A stretch of 7,404 bases of DNA from Salaquimonas sp. (GTDB lineage Bacteria; Pseudomonadota; Alphaproteobacteria; Rhizobiales; Rhizobiaceae): contig JAHEHW010000078.1 in assembly GCA_024639745.1 (NCBI GenBank), forward strand, positions 1-7,404. Reading direction: 5' to 3'. Made by a program: the position numbers and the translations under genes. The notes under the pieces are model-generated. The model made no database searches, was not told the origin of the DNA, and worked only from the letters and a program-made list of their open reading frames with translations. The stretch's first letter is position 1. Every line of letters begins with the position of its first letter. Below, one piece after another: positions 1 through 5,864 of this stretch.

Positions 1-838
1 CGGCGTCCTAGTTCCAGATATCATAAATCCGTTTTTCGCAGAGATCCTGCTCGGCATCGAAGAGGAGCTGGGGATAAATCGCCATACCTTTTTTCTATGC
101 AATCACCACGACCTTATCTCGACCCAGAAGAATTTCCTCGAAACCCTTCTACAGTTTGGTGCTGATGGCGTCATTATTGCTCCCGCCATCGGAACGACCG
201 CTGAAGACATTAACGCGATCGAGGAAACCGGTTTGCCCGTCGTCATGGTTGCGCGCTGGGTGAAGGGTTCACGTGCGCCAGTCTTCCGGGGGGATGACAA
301 GAAGGGTGGTTACATGGTGACAAAGCACCTGATCGATCTGGGCCACCGCAAGATCGCCTTCATCGGCGGCCGTCGCGAAACCTCGACCGGCCAGGATCGG
401 CGCGAAGGCTATCTTGCGGCACTCGACCAGGCAGGGGTCGAGCCGAACTTCAATCTTCAACGCGGCACTGAACGAACGCGTCGCGCCGGCTATGACAGCG
501 TGCGCGAGATGTTTTCCGAAAACCGTAGCATTGCTACGGCAATCGTCTGCTTCAACGATCTTTTGGCCATCGGCGCGATGAGTGGACTGCGCTCGCTCGG
601 TCTTGAGCCAGGCAAGGATATCGCAGTAACCGGGTATGACGACATTGCTGAGGCCGAAATCTCTGCTCCCACGCTCACAAGTGTCTGGAACGGTCAGCAG
701 GAAGCCGGGCACCTGGCAGCACGTGCCATGGTCCGCATTCTATCGGGCGAACTTTCGCTGGAAGATGCCGCGCTTGAAGACAAACTCATTCTCCCGGAAT
801 TCCATATACGCGAGTCGAGCTGCCCTCCCGTCAAATGA
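1..838 (+). CDS. LacI-family transcriptional regulator, 3' part (N-terminus off the window)
   Basis: The open frame runs from base 2 to a TGA at 836-838, giving 278 visible residues. It opens at GVLVPDIINPFF, which is where the periplasmic-binding-protein-like core of LacI/GalR repressors normally begins, so about 60 residues with the helix-turn-helix and hinge lie before the window. Core landmarks are present in order: LLQFGADGVIIAPA, a GGYMVTKHLIDLGHRKIAFIGG segment typical of the family, the effector-pocket region CFNDLLAIGAM, and TGYDDIAEAE followed by PTLTSVWNGQQE. Proteins of this family bind operators as dimers and change affinity when a small ligand, usually a sugar or sugar acid, binds the core. 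The ligand cannot be read from the sequence. An internal ATG at 233 is not a start, because the homologous core extends well upstream of it. The gene is followed after 121 bases by an aminotransferase on the same strand, which could be a target. Family assignment is secure; the regulon is unknown. Confidence 0.93.
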   Translation, partial: GVLVPDIINPFFAEILLGIEEELGINRHTFFLCNHHDLISTQKNFLETLLQFGADGVIIAPAIGTTAEDINAIEETGLPVVMVARWVKGSRAPVFRGDDKKGGYMVTKHLIDLGHRKIAFIGGRRETSTGQDRREGYLAALDQAGVEPNFNLQRGTERTRRAGYDSVREMFSENRSIATAIVCFNDLLAIGAMSGLRSLGLEPGKDIAVTGYDDIAEAEISAPTLTSVWNGQQEAGHLAARAMVRILSGELSLEDAALEDKLILPEFHIRESSCPPVK

Positions 839-844
839 TTGCCT

Positions 845-889
845 GACAGCTTTTACGACATGCTCGGCTACCCATGCTTGCAAGCTGTC
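845..889 (+). repeat. Inverted repeat with 8-bp arms in the intergenic gap
   Basis: GACAGCTT (845-852) is matched exactly by AAGCTGTC (882-889) around a 29-base loop, starting 7 bases after the LacI-type stop codon. There is no T-run after the second arm, so it is not a convincing intrinsic terminator. It may be a weak transcript-end structure, or chance. Confidence 0.3.
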
Positions 890-905
890 CAAGCCGCGCT
901 ATTAA
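876..905 (+). promoter_or_regulatory. Possible sigma-70 promoter with overlapping palindrome upstream of the aminotransferase
   Basis: The 121-base gap between the LacI-type gene and the aminotransferase holds TTGCAA at 878-883 and TATTAA at 900-905, separated by 16 bases. Each matches the sigma-70 consensus at four of six positions. The perfect 10-bp palindrome GCTTGCAAGC (876-885) covers the -35 element and could be an operator half or core for a repressor, for example the upstream LacI-family protein. Both matches are weak and palindromes this short occur by chance, so this is only a candidate. Confidence 0.28.
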
Positions 906-959
906 TGACGCCCCCACAGCTCCAATCTTTCGGCGAGCAAAAAAGGCTTCGGAGAAAAT

Positions 960-2129
960 ATGCTCAAAACCGTCTCAAACTTCGATCGTATTGGCGAGGA
1001 AAACGCTTTCGCGGTACTCGCTCGTGCCAATCAGCTTGCCGCATCGGGAAAGGATGTGATCAATCTCGGTATCGGTCAGCCCGATTTCAAAACGCCCGAC
1101 CACATCGTCGAAGCCGCTATCAAGGCGTTGAAGGACGGCCATCACGGCTATACGCCCGCAACCGGAATTCTGGAATGCCGCGAGGCGGTTGCCAGACGCA
1201 TCGACAGCCTGACTGGTGAAACGGTTTCGCCTGAAAACATTATCGTCGTCCCCGGCGGCAAGGTTACCATGTTCGCGGCAATTCTCATGTTTGGTAAACC
1301 CGGCGCAGAAATTCTCTATCCGGATCCGGGATTCCCGATCTATCGTTCCATGATAGAATTTACCGGAGCAACCCCTGTACCAGTGCCGATCCGCGAGGAA
1401 AACGGCTTTGCCTTTTCCGCAGACGAAACCCTCTCCCTCATCAATGAACGCACCCGCCTGTTGATCATCAACTCACCGGCTAACCCGACAGGTGGCGTTA
1501 CACCCAGAGCCGAGATCGAAAAACTCGTCGCCGACCTTGAGCGTTGGCCAGATCTCGCGCTGATGTCGGACGAAATCTACGACGTCATGACCTATGACGG
1601 CGAGGAACACGTCTCACTTCTCACTTTTCCGGAAATCCATGACCGGCTGATCGTCTTGAACGGATGGTCGAAAACCTGGGCGATGACTGGCTGGCGCATG
1701 GGCTGGTCCGTGTGGCCGGATTCTCTTTATGACAAGGTGCGCAAACTCGCCGTCAATTGCTGGTCCTGCGTGAATGCGCCGGCGCAATATGCAGGCATCG
1801 CTGCGATCGATGGCCCACAGGACGCAGTGACAAGAATGCTTGAGGCTTTCGACCGCCGCCGCAAACTAGTGGTCGACGGATTGAACGCAATGGAAAGCAT
1901 TTCATGCGCAACGCCGAAAGGCGCCTTCTATGCCTTTCCCAATATCAAGAAAACCGGTTGGAAGGCCAAGGAATTGGCGTCGGCGCTGCTAGAGGAAACC
2001 GGCGTCGCGACCATCGGCGGACCTGATTTTGGGATACTTGGCGAGGGCTATATCAGGCTTTCCTACGCCAACTCGGAAGAAAACATCGAACGGGCGCTGG
2101 AACGCATAAAGGCATTTGTCGAGCGCTGA
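960..2129 (+). CDS. Pyridoxal-phosphate-dependent aminotransferase, class I/II (aspartate aminotransferase fold type I)
   Basis: A complete 389-residue protein of normal length for the family. The ATG at 960 is preceded by GGAG (951-954) at 5-base spacing. It transfers an amino group between an amino acid and a 2-oxo acid using PLP in the cytoplasm. Visible landmarks are LGIGQPDF (36-43), GYTPATG (63-69), the PLP-contacting NPTGG (175-179, Asn175), SDEIYD (203-208) with Asp204 for the pyridine nitrogen and Tyr207 for the PLP oxygen, and SKTWAMTGWRMGW (237-249) with the Schiff-base Lys238 and phosphate-binding Arg246. Arg366 in GYIRLSYA is expected to grip the substrate carboxylate. All catalytic residues are present. 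The P-loop-equivalent segment reads PGGKVTMF (98-105), where most relatives have an Ala or Ser before the Lys. Substrate is not predictable: aspartate, aromatic or branched-chain specificity all occur in this subgroup. It may be transcribed with or under the preceding LacI-type regulator. Confidence 0.93.
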   Translation: MLKTVSNFDRIGEENAFAVLARANQLAASGKDVINLGIGQPDFKTPDHIVEAAIKALKDGHHGYTPATGILECREAVARRIDSLTGETVSPENIIVVPGGKVTMFAAILMFGKPGAEILYPDPGFPIYRSMIEFTGATPVPVPIREENGFAFSADETLSLINERTRLLIINSPANPTGGVTPRAEIEKLVADLERWPDLALMSDEIYDVMTYDGEEHVSLLTFPEIHDRLIVLNGWSKTWAMTGWRMGWSVWPDSLYDKVRKLAVNCWSCVNAPAQYAGIAAIDGPQDAVTRMLEAFDRRRKLVVDGLNAMESISCATPKGAFYAFPNIKKTGWKAKELASALLEETGVATIGGPDFGILGEGYIRLSYANSEENIERALERIKAFVER

Positions 2130-2160
2130 TACGAAAGTTATTAAGATGACTGTGAAACAC

Positions 2161-2190
2161 GAAACCCGCCGATTGGCGGGTTTCTTTCTT
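2161..2190. terminator. Intrinsic terminator between convergent genes, probably bidirectional
   Basis: GAAACCCGCC (2161-2170) pairs perfectly with GGCGGGTTTC (2175-2184) around a GATT loop, followed by TTTCTT. It lies 31 bases after the aminotransferase stop and 17 bases beyond the dctM stop on the other strand. The T-rich tail is better on the plus strand, so plus-strand termination should be the stronger. The same stem followed by GTGTTT on the minus strand can also end the dctPQM transcript. Confidence 0.88.
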
Positions 2191-2201
2191 GCGATGTTCC
2201 G

Positions 2202-3818
2202 CTAATTCCGGGTCACAATTTCTGGACCCATCAGGCTGTATGGGAGCCAGGTCGATAACGGCTCGAAATAGGTCACGAGGATCAGGAACGCGAACAGCAC
2301 GGCGACAAAAGGCAGCGCCGCTTTCACGACGCTTACCAGACTCATACCGGTAATCCCCGAGGTCACGAACAGATTGAGTCCAATGGGCGGTGTGATCATT
2401 CCGATTTCCATATTCACCACCATGATGATACCGAGATGGACCGGATCGACGCCGAGTTCCATCGCGATCGGGAAAACCACTGGGGCCACGATCAACAGCA
2501 GTCCCGAAGGCTCCATGAATTGTCCGCCGATCAACAGGAGAATATTGACAGCGATCAAGAAGGTAAACCAGGTAAAGCCCGCATCAAGCATTAGCGCCGT
2601 GATGGCTTGCGGGATCCGCTCTGCGGTCAATACATGGGCAAATAACAGCGCATTGACGATGATGAACATCAGCATGATTGTCGTCCGCGACGCGTCTACC
2701 ATCACCTTGCGTGTATCTTCGTTGAAAAAGACGGGAAAAAACTTTCGAGCCATGATCGAAAGGTTCCGGCCCCATATCGGAAGGCTGCCAACCAGCGAAG
2801 ATCCGAAATGCGAAAGGCTACCGCGCCACGACACATAGGCGAGCATGATCGCCAGCGAGAGCGCCAGGCCGATCCAGATGCGAATCATGAAATACGATGA
2901 CTGGTTCGGGTCAGCCGTAGCGAAAAAGGTCAGGATCATCCAGACGAAGAAGAAAGAGATCGCGTATACAAGCGACTTGAAACCGATGATCGCCTCGCGG
3001 CTATCAGTCTCGCGAATCCAACTGTCATCCTTCATCGGCCCCATATCGCGATAGATGAACAAGGCGATGAAAAAGGCATACACAGCCGCGACGGCAGCGG
3101 CCTCAGTCGGCGTGAAGACACCGCCATAGATGCCGCCAAGGATGATTATGATTAGAAACAGCCCCCACCCTGCTTCCTTGCCGCCCTGAAATATCTCGTT
3201 GAAACCGCGCCATGGTTCTGCCGGCAGATTCCGTCGTCTTGCAACGATATAAATCGCGATCATCAGCATAAGACCCGCGACGATGCCTGGCACCACGCCG
3301 GCAAGGAACATCCGGCCAACGGAAACATCGGTCGCCGCGGAGTAAACGACCATAACGATGGATGGCGGTATAAGAATGCCGAGCGTACCGGCATTGGCTA
3401 TGAGGCCGGCAGCGAATTCTTTCGAATACCCCACCTGCCGCATGCCGGCGATAGCAATCGTTCCGATGGCGACCACCGTTGCAGGCGAAGATCCAGAGAG
3501 CGCAGCAAACAACATGCAGGCGAGAACGCTTGCCATCGCCAGTCCGCCGCGGAAATGTCCTACCGTGGCGATGGCGAAGCGAATGATGCGTCGGGCGACG
3601 CCGCCGGTCGACATGAAGGCCGAAGCGAGAATGAAGAAGGGAATAGCCAGCAGGGTATAGTTCTGAGAGGCGGTGAAAAGCTGCTGCGCCACCGATGACA
3701 TCGAATCTTCGGAGAAGAAGGCGATAACGAGGATTGAGGAAAGCCCAAGAGAAACCGCGACCGGTACGCCGAGAAACAAAAGCCCCAAAACCAGCGCGAA
3801 AAGAATACCTGTTTCCAT
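2202..3818 (-). CDS. dctM: TRAP transporter large membrane subunit DctM, enlarged form
   Basis: A 538-residue polytopic membrane protein of the DctM family, the ion-coupled translocation subunit of a TRAP importer in the inner membrane. Recognisable segments are GVPVAVSLG near residue 17, LLAIPFFILASAFMSTGG (56-73), the ALSGSSPATVVAIG region (106-119), LGILIPPSIVMVVYS (146-160), GGVFTPTEAAAVAAVYA (232-248), GGQFMEPSG (431-439) and GMITPPIGLNLFV (473-485). The usual family length is about 425-430. The excess is mainly one block at residues ~262-365, between the YRDMG and VDASRTT segments, that contains two extra hydrophobic helices (about 282-300 and 309-330). The ATG at 3818 is 4 bases beyond the dctQ stop, and its AAGGA ribosome site (3827-3831) lies inside the end of dctQ, so the two are translationally coupled. 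The stop TAG (2202-2204) is followed by a hairpin terminator. Confidence 0.95.
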   Translation of the reverse strand: METGILFALVLGLLFLGVPVAVSLGLSSILVIAFFSEDSMSSVAQQLFTASQNYTLLAIPFFILASAFMSTGGVARRIIRFAIATVGHFRGGLAMASVLACMLFAALSGSSPATVVAIGTIAIAGMRQVGYSKEFAAGLIANAGTLGILIPPSIVMVVYSAATDVSVGRMFLAGVVPGIVAGLMLMIAIYIVARRRNLPAEPWRGFNEIFQGGKEAGWGLFLIIIILGGIYGGVFTPTEAAAVAAVYAFFIALFIYRDMGPMKDDSWIRETDSREAIIGFKSLVYAISFFFVWMILTFFATADPNQSSYFMIRIWIGLALSLAIMLAYVSWRGSLSHFGSSLVGSLPIWGRNLSIMARKFFPVFFNEDTRKVMVDASRTTIMLMFIIVNALLFAHVLTAERIPQAITALMLDAGFTWFTFLIAVNILLLIGGQFMEPSGLLLIVAPVVFPIAMELGVDPVHLGIIMVVNMEIGMITPPIGLNLFVTSGITGMSLVSVVKAALPFVAVLFAFLILVTYFEPLSTWLPYSLMGPEIVTRN

Positions 3819-3822
3819 CGTC

Positions 3823-4527
3823 TCAGTCCTTCAGGATGTCTTTGTTTTCGGCAACGAGGTCTTCAGCCTCATGTCCGGCAATGATGAGTTCTCTGTCGCC
3901 CGACCAGATCTGGATCATCGCCTGAAGCGAGCGGAAGGCGAACAAACCGAGGCCGATAGGCAGCATCAGATAGGCGACCCAGCGGTGGACCCGGTCTTGA
4001 ACGCCGAAAGTCGATTGCATCCATTCGGGGTAGCGCAGATCATCGAGGCCCAGGCCAATATTGTACATTAATTGCCAATAGCCGATCGCGCCCGCCTGGC
4101 GGTAATTGGTAACTTCTTTCGCACCGAAAAAATGCAGCCAGCCCGCGTGGAAAAGCATCGCGGCATAAAACACGCAGCAAAGGGCGCCGAATACGGCGGC
4201 CAGTTTGAAAAGAGGTTTGGGAAAAAGCCGGATGACAGCGTCAACACCAAGATGAGCACCGATCTTGATGGCATAACTCATGCCGAACAGAATCATCCAG
4301 GCAAAAAGAATACGCGTGAATTCGAGTGCTCCGCCCCAGCCGGTGTTGAAGCCGTATCGGGCAACCACCTGAACGAAGGAAACGATGGTGATCAGCGTCA
4401 TCAATATCGCAATGACAGTTTCTTCGAACCGGTTGACGGCGTCGGGAAATTTACGTTCCCAGAGAAAAAGCGCAGCGATGATCAGTAAGATGCCCGCATA
4501 GGGCCATAGGGCGCCATAAGCTGCCAT
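3823..4527 (-). CDS. dctQ: TRAP transporter small membrane subunit DctQ
   Basis: The small membrane partner that joins DctM and docks the binding protein. From the chosen ATG (4525-4527) it has 234 residues. About five hydrophobic helices can be seen, near residues 4-22, 36-57, 72-90, 105-126 and 184-203. The DctQ-type segments are VVARYGFNTGWGGALEFTR (54-72) and GAHLGVDAV (90-98). The family core has four helices. This protein carries an additional N-terminal helix and a long polar loop (about 131-182) before the last helix. A longer reading frame starts at a TTG at 4563, but the strong GGAGG (minus strand, 4533-4537) sits just before two consecutive ATG codons (4530, 4527), with 5-base spacing to the second. 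The extra 12 residues are therefore probably not made. The C-terminus is charged and cytoplasmic-looking. The gene ends 4 bases before dctM. Confidence 0.92.
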   Translation of the reverse strand: MAAYGALWPYAGILLIIAALFLWERKFPDAVNRFEETVIAILMTLITIVSFVQVVARYGFNTGWGGALEFTRILFAWMILFGMSYAIKIGAHLGVDAVIRLFPKPLFKLAAVFGALCCVFYAAMLFHAGWLHFFGAKEVTNYRQAGAIGYWQLMYNIGLGLDDLRYPEWMQSTFGVQDRVHRWVAYLMLPIGLGLFAFRSLQAMIQIWSGDRELIIAGHEAEDLVAENKDILKD

Positions 4528-4532
4528 CATTT

Positions 4533-4537
4533 CCTCC
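4533..4537 (-). promoter_or_regulatory. dctQ ribosome binding site that decides the start
   Basis: On the minus strand the sequence reads GGGGAGGAA directly before ATGATG. The GGAGG core is 2 bases from the first ATG (4530) and 5 from the second (4527). This favours 4527, and argues against the upstream in-frame TTG at 4563. Confidence 0.8.
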
Positions 4538-4588
4538 CCTAAGGCCGCATCCACGCTCTCCAAATGGTACGGCTGCCATTAGTTATTA

Positions 4589-4616
4589 GGAAAGGGCAGC
4601 AATGGCCACCCTTTCC
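4589..4616 (-). other. Intercistronic hairpin between dctP and dctQ
   Basis: GGAAAGGG (4589-4596) and CCCTTTCC (4609-4616) form an exact 8-bp stem around a 12-base loop, 16 bases after the dctP stop on the minus strand. The stem is followed by TAATAACTAATGG rather than a T-run, so it is a poor full terminator. Stem-loops after binding-protein genes commonly stabilise the upstream transcript or attenuate the downstream genes, raising the amount of binding protein over the membrane subunits. That role is inferred here. The dctP-dctQ gap of about 105 bases contrasts with the 4-base gap between dctQ and dctM. Confidence 0.65.
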
Positions 4617-4632
4617 CAGATCGTTGATTTAC

Positions 4633-5634
4633 TTAGTTGGTGCCGTTTGCGGAAACTGCGGCATCGATAAGGTTTTTGCCGATATCGCCTTCAAACTGCG
4701 CCCAAACCGGCTTCATGGTAGAAACCCACTCCTGACGTTGCTCTGAGGTCAGTTCACGGATTTCAGCACCGGCATCGAGAATGTTTTGGCGGTTTGCCGC
4801 TTCTTTCTCGGCAACCTGTGCATTCGCCTTCATCGTCACGTCATCCACGATGGCAACGAACTGATCTCGCACATCTGCATCGAGACCGTTGAGCCACTCG
4901 GTCGAGGTGACAAGCAGGTAGGCCAGAAGCTGGTGGTTCGTTTCCGTGATACCGTCCTGAACTTCGAAGAACTTCTGCGTGTAGATGTTTGACCAGGAGT
5001 TTTCCTGACCGTCGACAACACCGGTCTGAAGCGCGCCATAAACTTCTTTGAACGCAAGCTTCTGAGCCGAAGCACCCATTGCCTCAATCATCGCAACGGC
5101 GACGTCAGACGTCTGCACGCGGAATTTCAGGCCATTAGCATCGCTTGGCACCATCAGCGGCTTGTTGGCCGAAAACTGCTTAAGGCCTGAAGACCAGTAA
5201 CCAAGCCCTGTATAACCTTTGTCTTCCATAACCTTCAGAAGGCCGCGGCCTGCATCGGACTGGGTAAAGGTATCAACCGCCTTCAGGCTGGAAAACAGGA
5301 ACGGTAGGTCGAAAAGACGATATTTCAGCGTATAGGCCTCGAACTTCGAAAGCGAAGGTGCGGCAAGCTGCACGTCACCGAGAAGCAAGGCTTCAAGAAC
5401 CTTGTCATCATCGTAAAGCGTGGAGTTCGGGAAAACTTCCACGCAAGCAGTGCCGTTCATTTCATCGTTGACGCGCTCTGCAAGCATGGTCGCTGCATCC
5501 CCCTTGGGATGACCCGTTGCAGCCACCACATGGCTGAACTTGATGACCATTTCGCCGTCGTCGCAATTGGCGAGCGCCGATCCGGCAGAAAAGGTAAGCG
5601 TTGCTGCAAGAGCAGCACCGAGTAGACGTTTCAT
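4633..5634 (-). CDS. dctP: TRAP transporter periplasmic binding protein DctP (C4-dicarboxylate type)
   Basis: A complete 333-residue solute-binding protein. The N-terminus MKRLLGAALAATLTFSAGSALA is a clear Sec signal peptide, with cleavage expected after ALA at residue 22. The mature part shows DctP-family signatures in order: IKFSHVVAATGHPKGDAA (31-48), VEVFPNSTLYDDDKVLEALL (65-84), the APSLSKFEAY stretch (92-101), FDLPFLFSS (108-116), the ligand-carboxylate-binding Arg172 in GLKFRVQ (168-174), and YGALQTGVVDGQENSW (199-214). In known relatives these accompany malate, succinate or fumarate binding. C4-dicarboxylate specificity is therefore the best guess, but other organic or sugar acids are possible. 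The ATG at 5634 is preceded by GGGAGG (minus strand, 5641-5646) at about 6-base spacing. It is the first gene of dctPQM, about 45 bases downstream of the predicted start from a sigma-54 promoter. Confidence 0.95.
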   Translation of the reverse strand: MKRLLGAALAATLTFSAGSALANCDDGEMVIKFSHVVAATGHPKGDAATMLAERVNDEMNGTACVEVFPNSTLYDDDKVLEALLLGDVQLAAPSLSKFEAYTLKYRLFDLPFLFSSLKAVDTFTQSDAGRGLLKVMEDKGYTGLGYWSSGLKQFSANKPLMVPSDANGLKFRVQTSDVAVAMIEAMGASAQKLAFKEVYGALQTGVVDGQENSWSNIYTQKFFEVQDGITETNHQLLAYLLVTSTEWLNGLDADVRDQFVAIVDDVTMKANAQVAEKEAANRQNILDAGAEIRELTSEQRQEWVSTMKPVWAQFEGDIGKNLIDAAVSANGTN

Positions 5635-5690
5635 GAATTACCTCCCATAGGCATTGTTGGCCGGCAGAATGGCCGACCACTGCAGCATAC

Positions 5691-5705
5691 GCAATCCACG
5701 TGCCA
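5691..5705 (-). promoter_or_regulatory. Sigma-54 (RpoN) promoter of dctPQM
   Basis: Read on the minus strand the site is TGGCACGTGGATTGC. It has the -24 element TGGCAC and the -12 element TTGC, with exactly ten bases between the invariant GG and GC. This matches the RpoN consensus at every invariant position and nearly all preferred ones. Transcription would begin near 5679, giving a leader of about 45 bases before the dctP ATG. Sigma-54 promoters need an NtrC-type ATPase activator, which fits the neighbouring DctD-like gene in kind. That copy is broken. Confidence 0.88.
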
Positions 5706-5764
5706 GTTCAAAGGAATCTTCATGTAACGAACAGAGACAAGAAATAGGTATGAAATTCAATAAC

Positions 5765-5784
5765 TTGGACCAAATCGATTCCAA
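5765..5784. promoter_or_regulatory. Possible weaker second activator site
   Basis: TTGGA (5765-5769) and TCCAA (5780-5784) form a short dyad around a ten-base centre containing AAATC, which also occurs in the centre of the stronger dyad about 35 bases away. Paired strong and weak sites are common upstream of dicarboxylate-transport promoters. The resemblance is limited and could be chance. Confidence 0.22.
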
Positions 5785-5798
5785 TCCTCAAAGTGTTT

Positions 5799-5820
5799 GA
5801 TGTATAGAAATCTACACATC
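5799..5820. promoter_or_regulatory. Probable upstream activating (enhancer) site for an NtrC/DctD-type activator
   Basis: GATGTATAGA (5799-5808) and TCTACACATC (5811-5820) form a 22-bp dyad with nine of ten positions matched, centred on AA. It lies about 110 bases upstream of the sigma-54 promoter, roughly -130 from the predicted start, a normal distance for enhancer-bound activators. The size and symmetry fit binding by a dimeric Fis-type helix-turn-helix domain. The identity of the bound protein is inferred from position only. Confidence 0.68.
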
Positions 5821-5864
5821 GGCAGCATGGCTTCAGGAGATTCCAACACACGCGCTCTTGCGAG

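Noticed and set aside
269..712. 147-codon minus-strand open frame opposite the LacI-type gene
   Set aside because: It is fully antisense to a recognisable repressor core, with no family signature of its own.
839..1219. Open frame on the plus strand overlapping the start of the aminotransferase
   Set aside because: It overlaps the catalytically complete aminotransferase in another frame, is rich in Arg and Ser with no recognisable domain, and has no ribosome site.
2161..2190. Repeat element or REP-type sequence
   Set aside because: A single hairpin placed between convergent stops with a T-rich tail is fully explained as a terminator.
4072..4488. 138-codon plus-strand open frame opposite dctQ
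   Set aside because: It is antisense to a clear membrane protein gene; its polar, low-complexity composition is what a reversed hydrophobic gene gives.
5655..5680. GGCC-rich inverted repeat in the dctP leader as a riboswitch or attenuator
   Set aside because: Pairing is only about four bases with mismatches; no known riboswitch core is recognisable.
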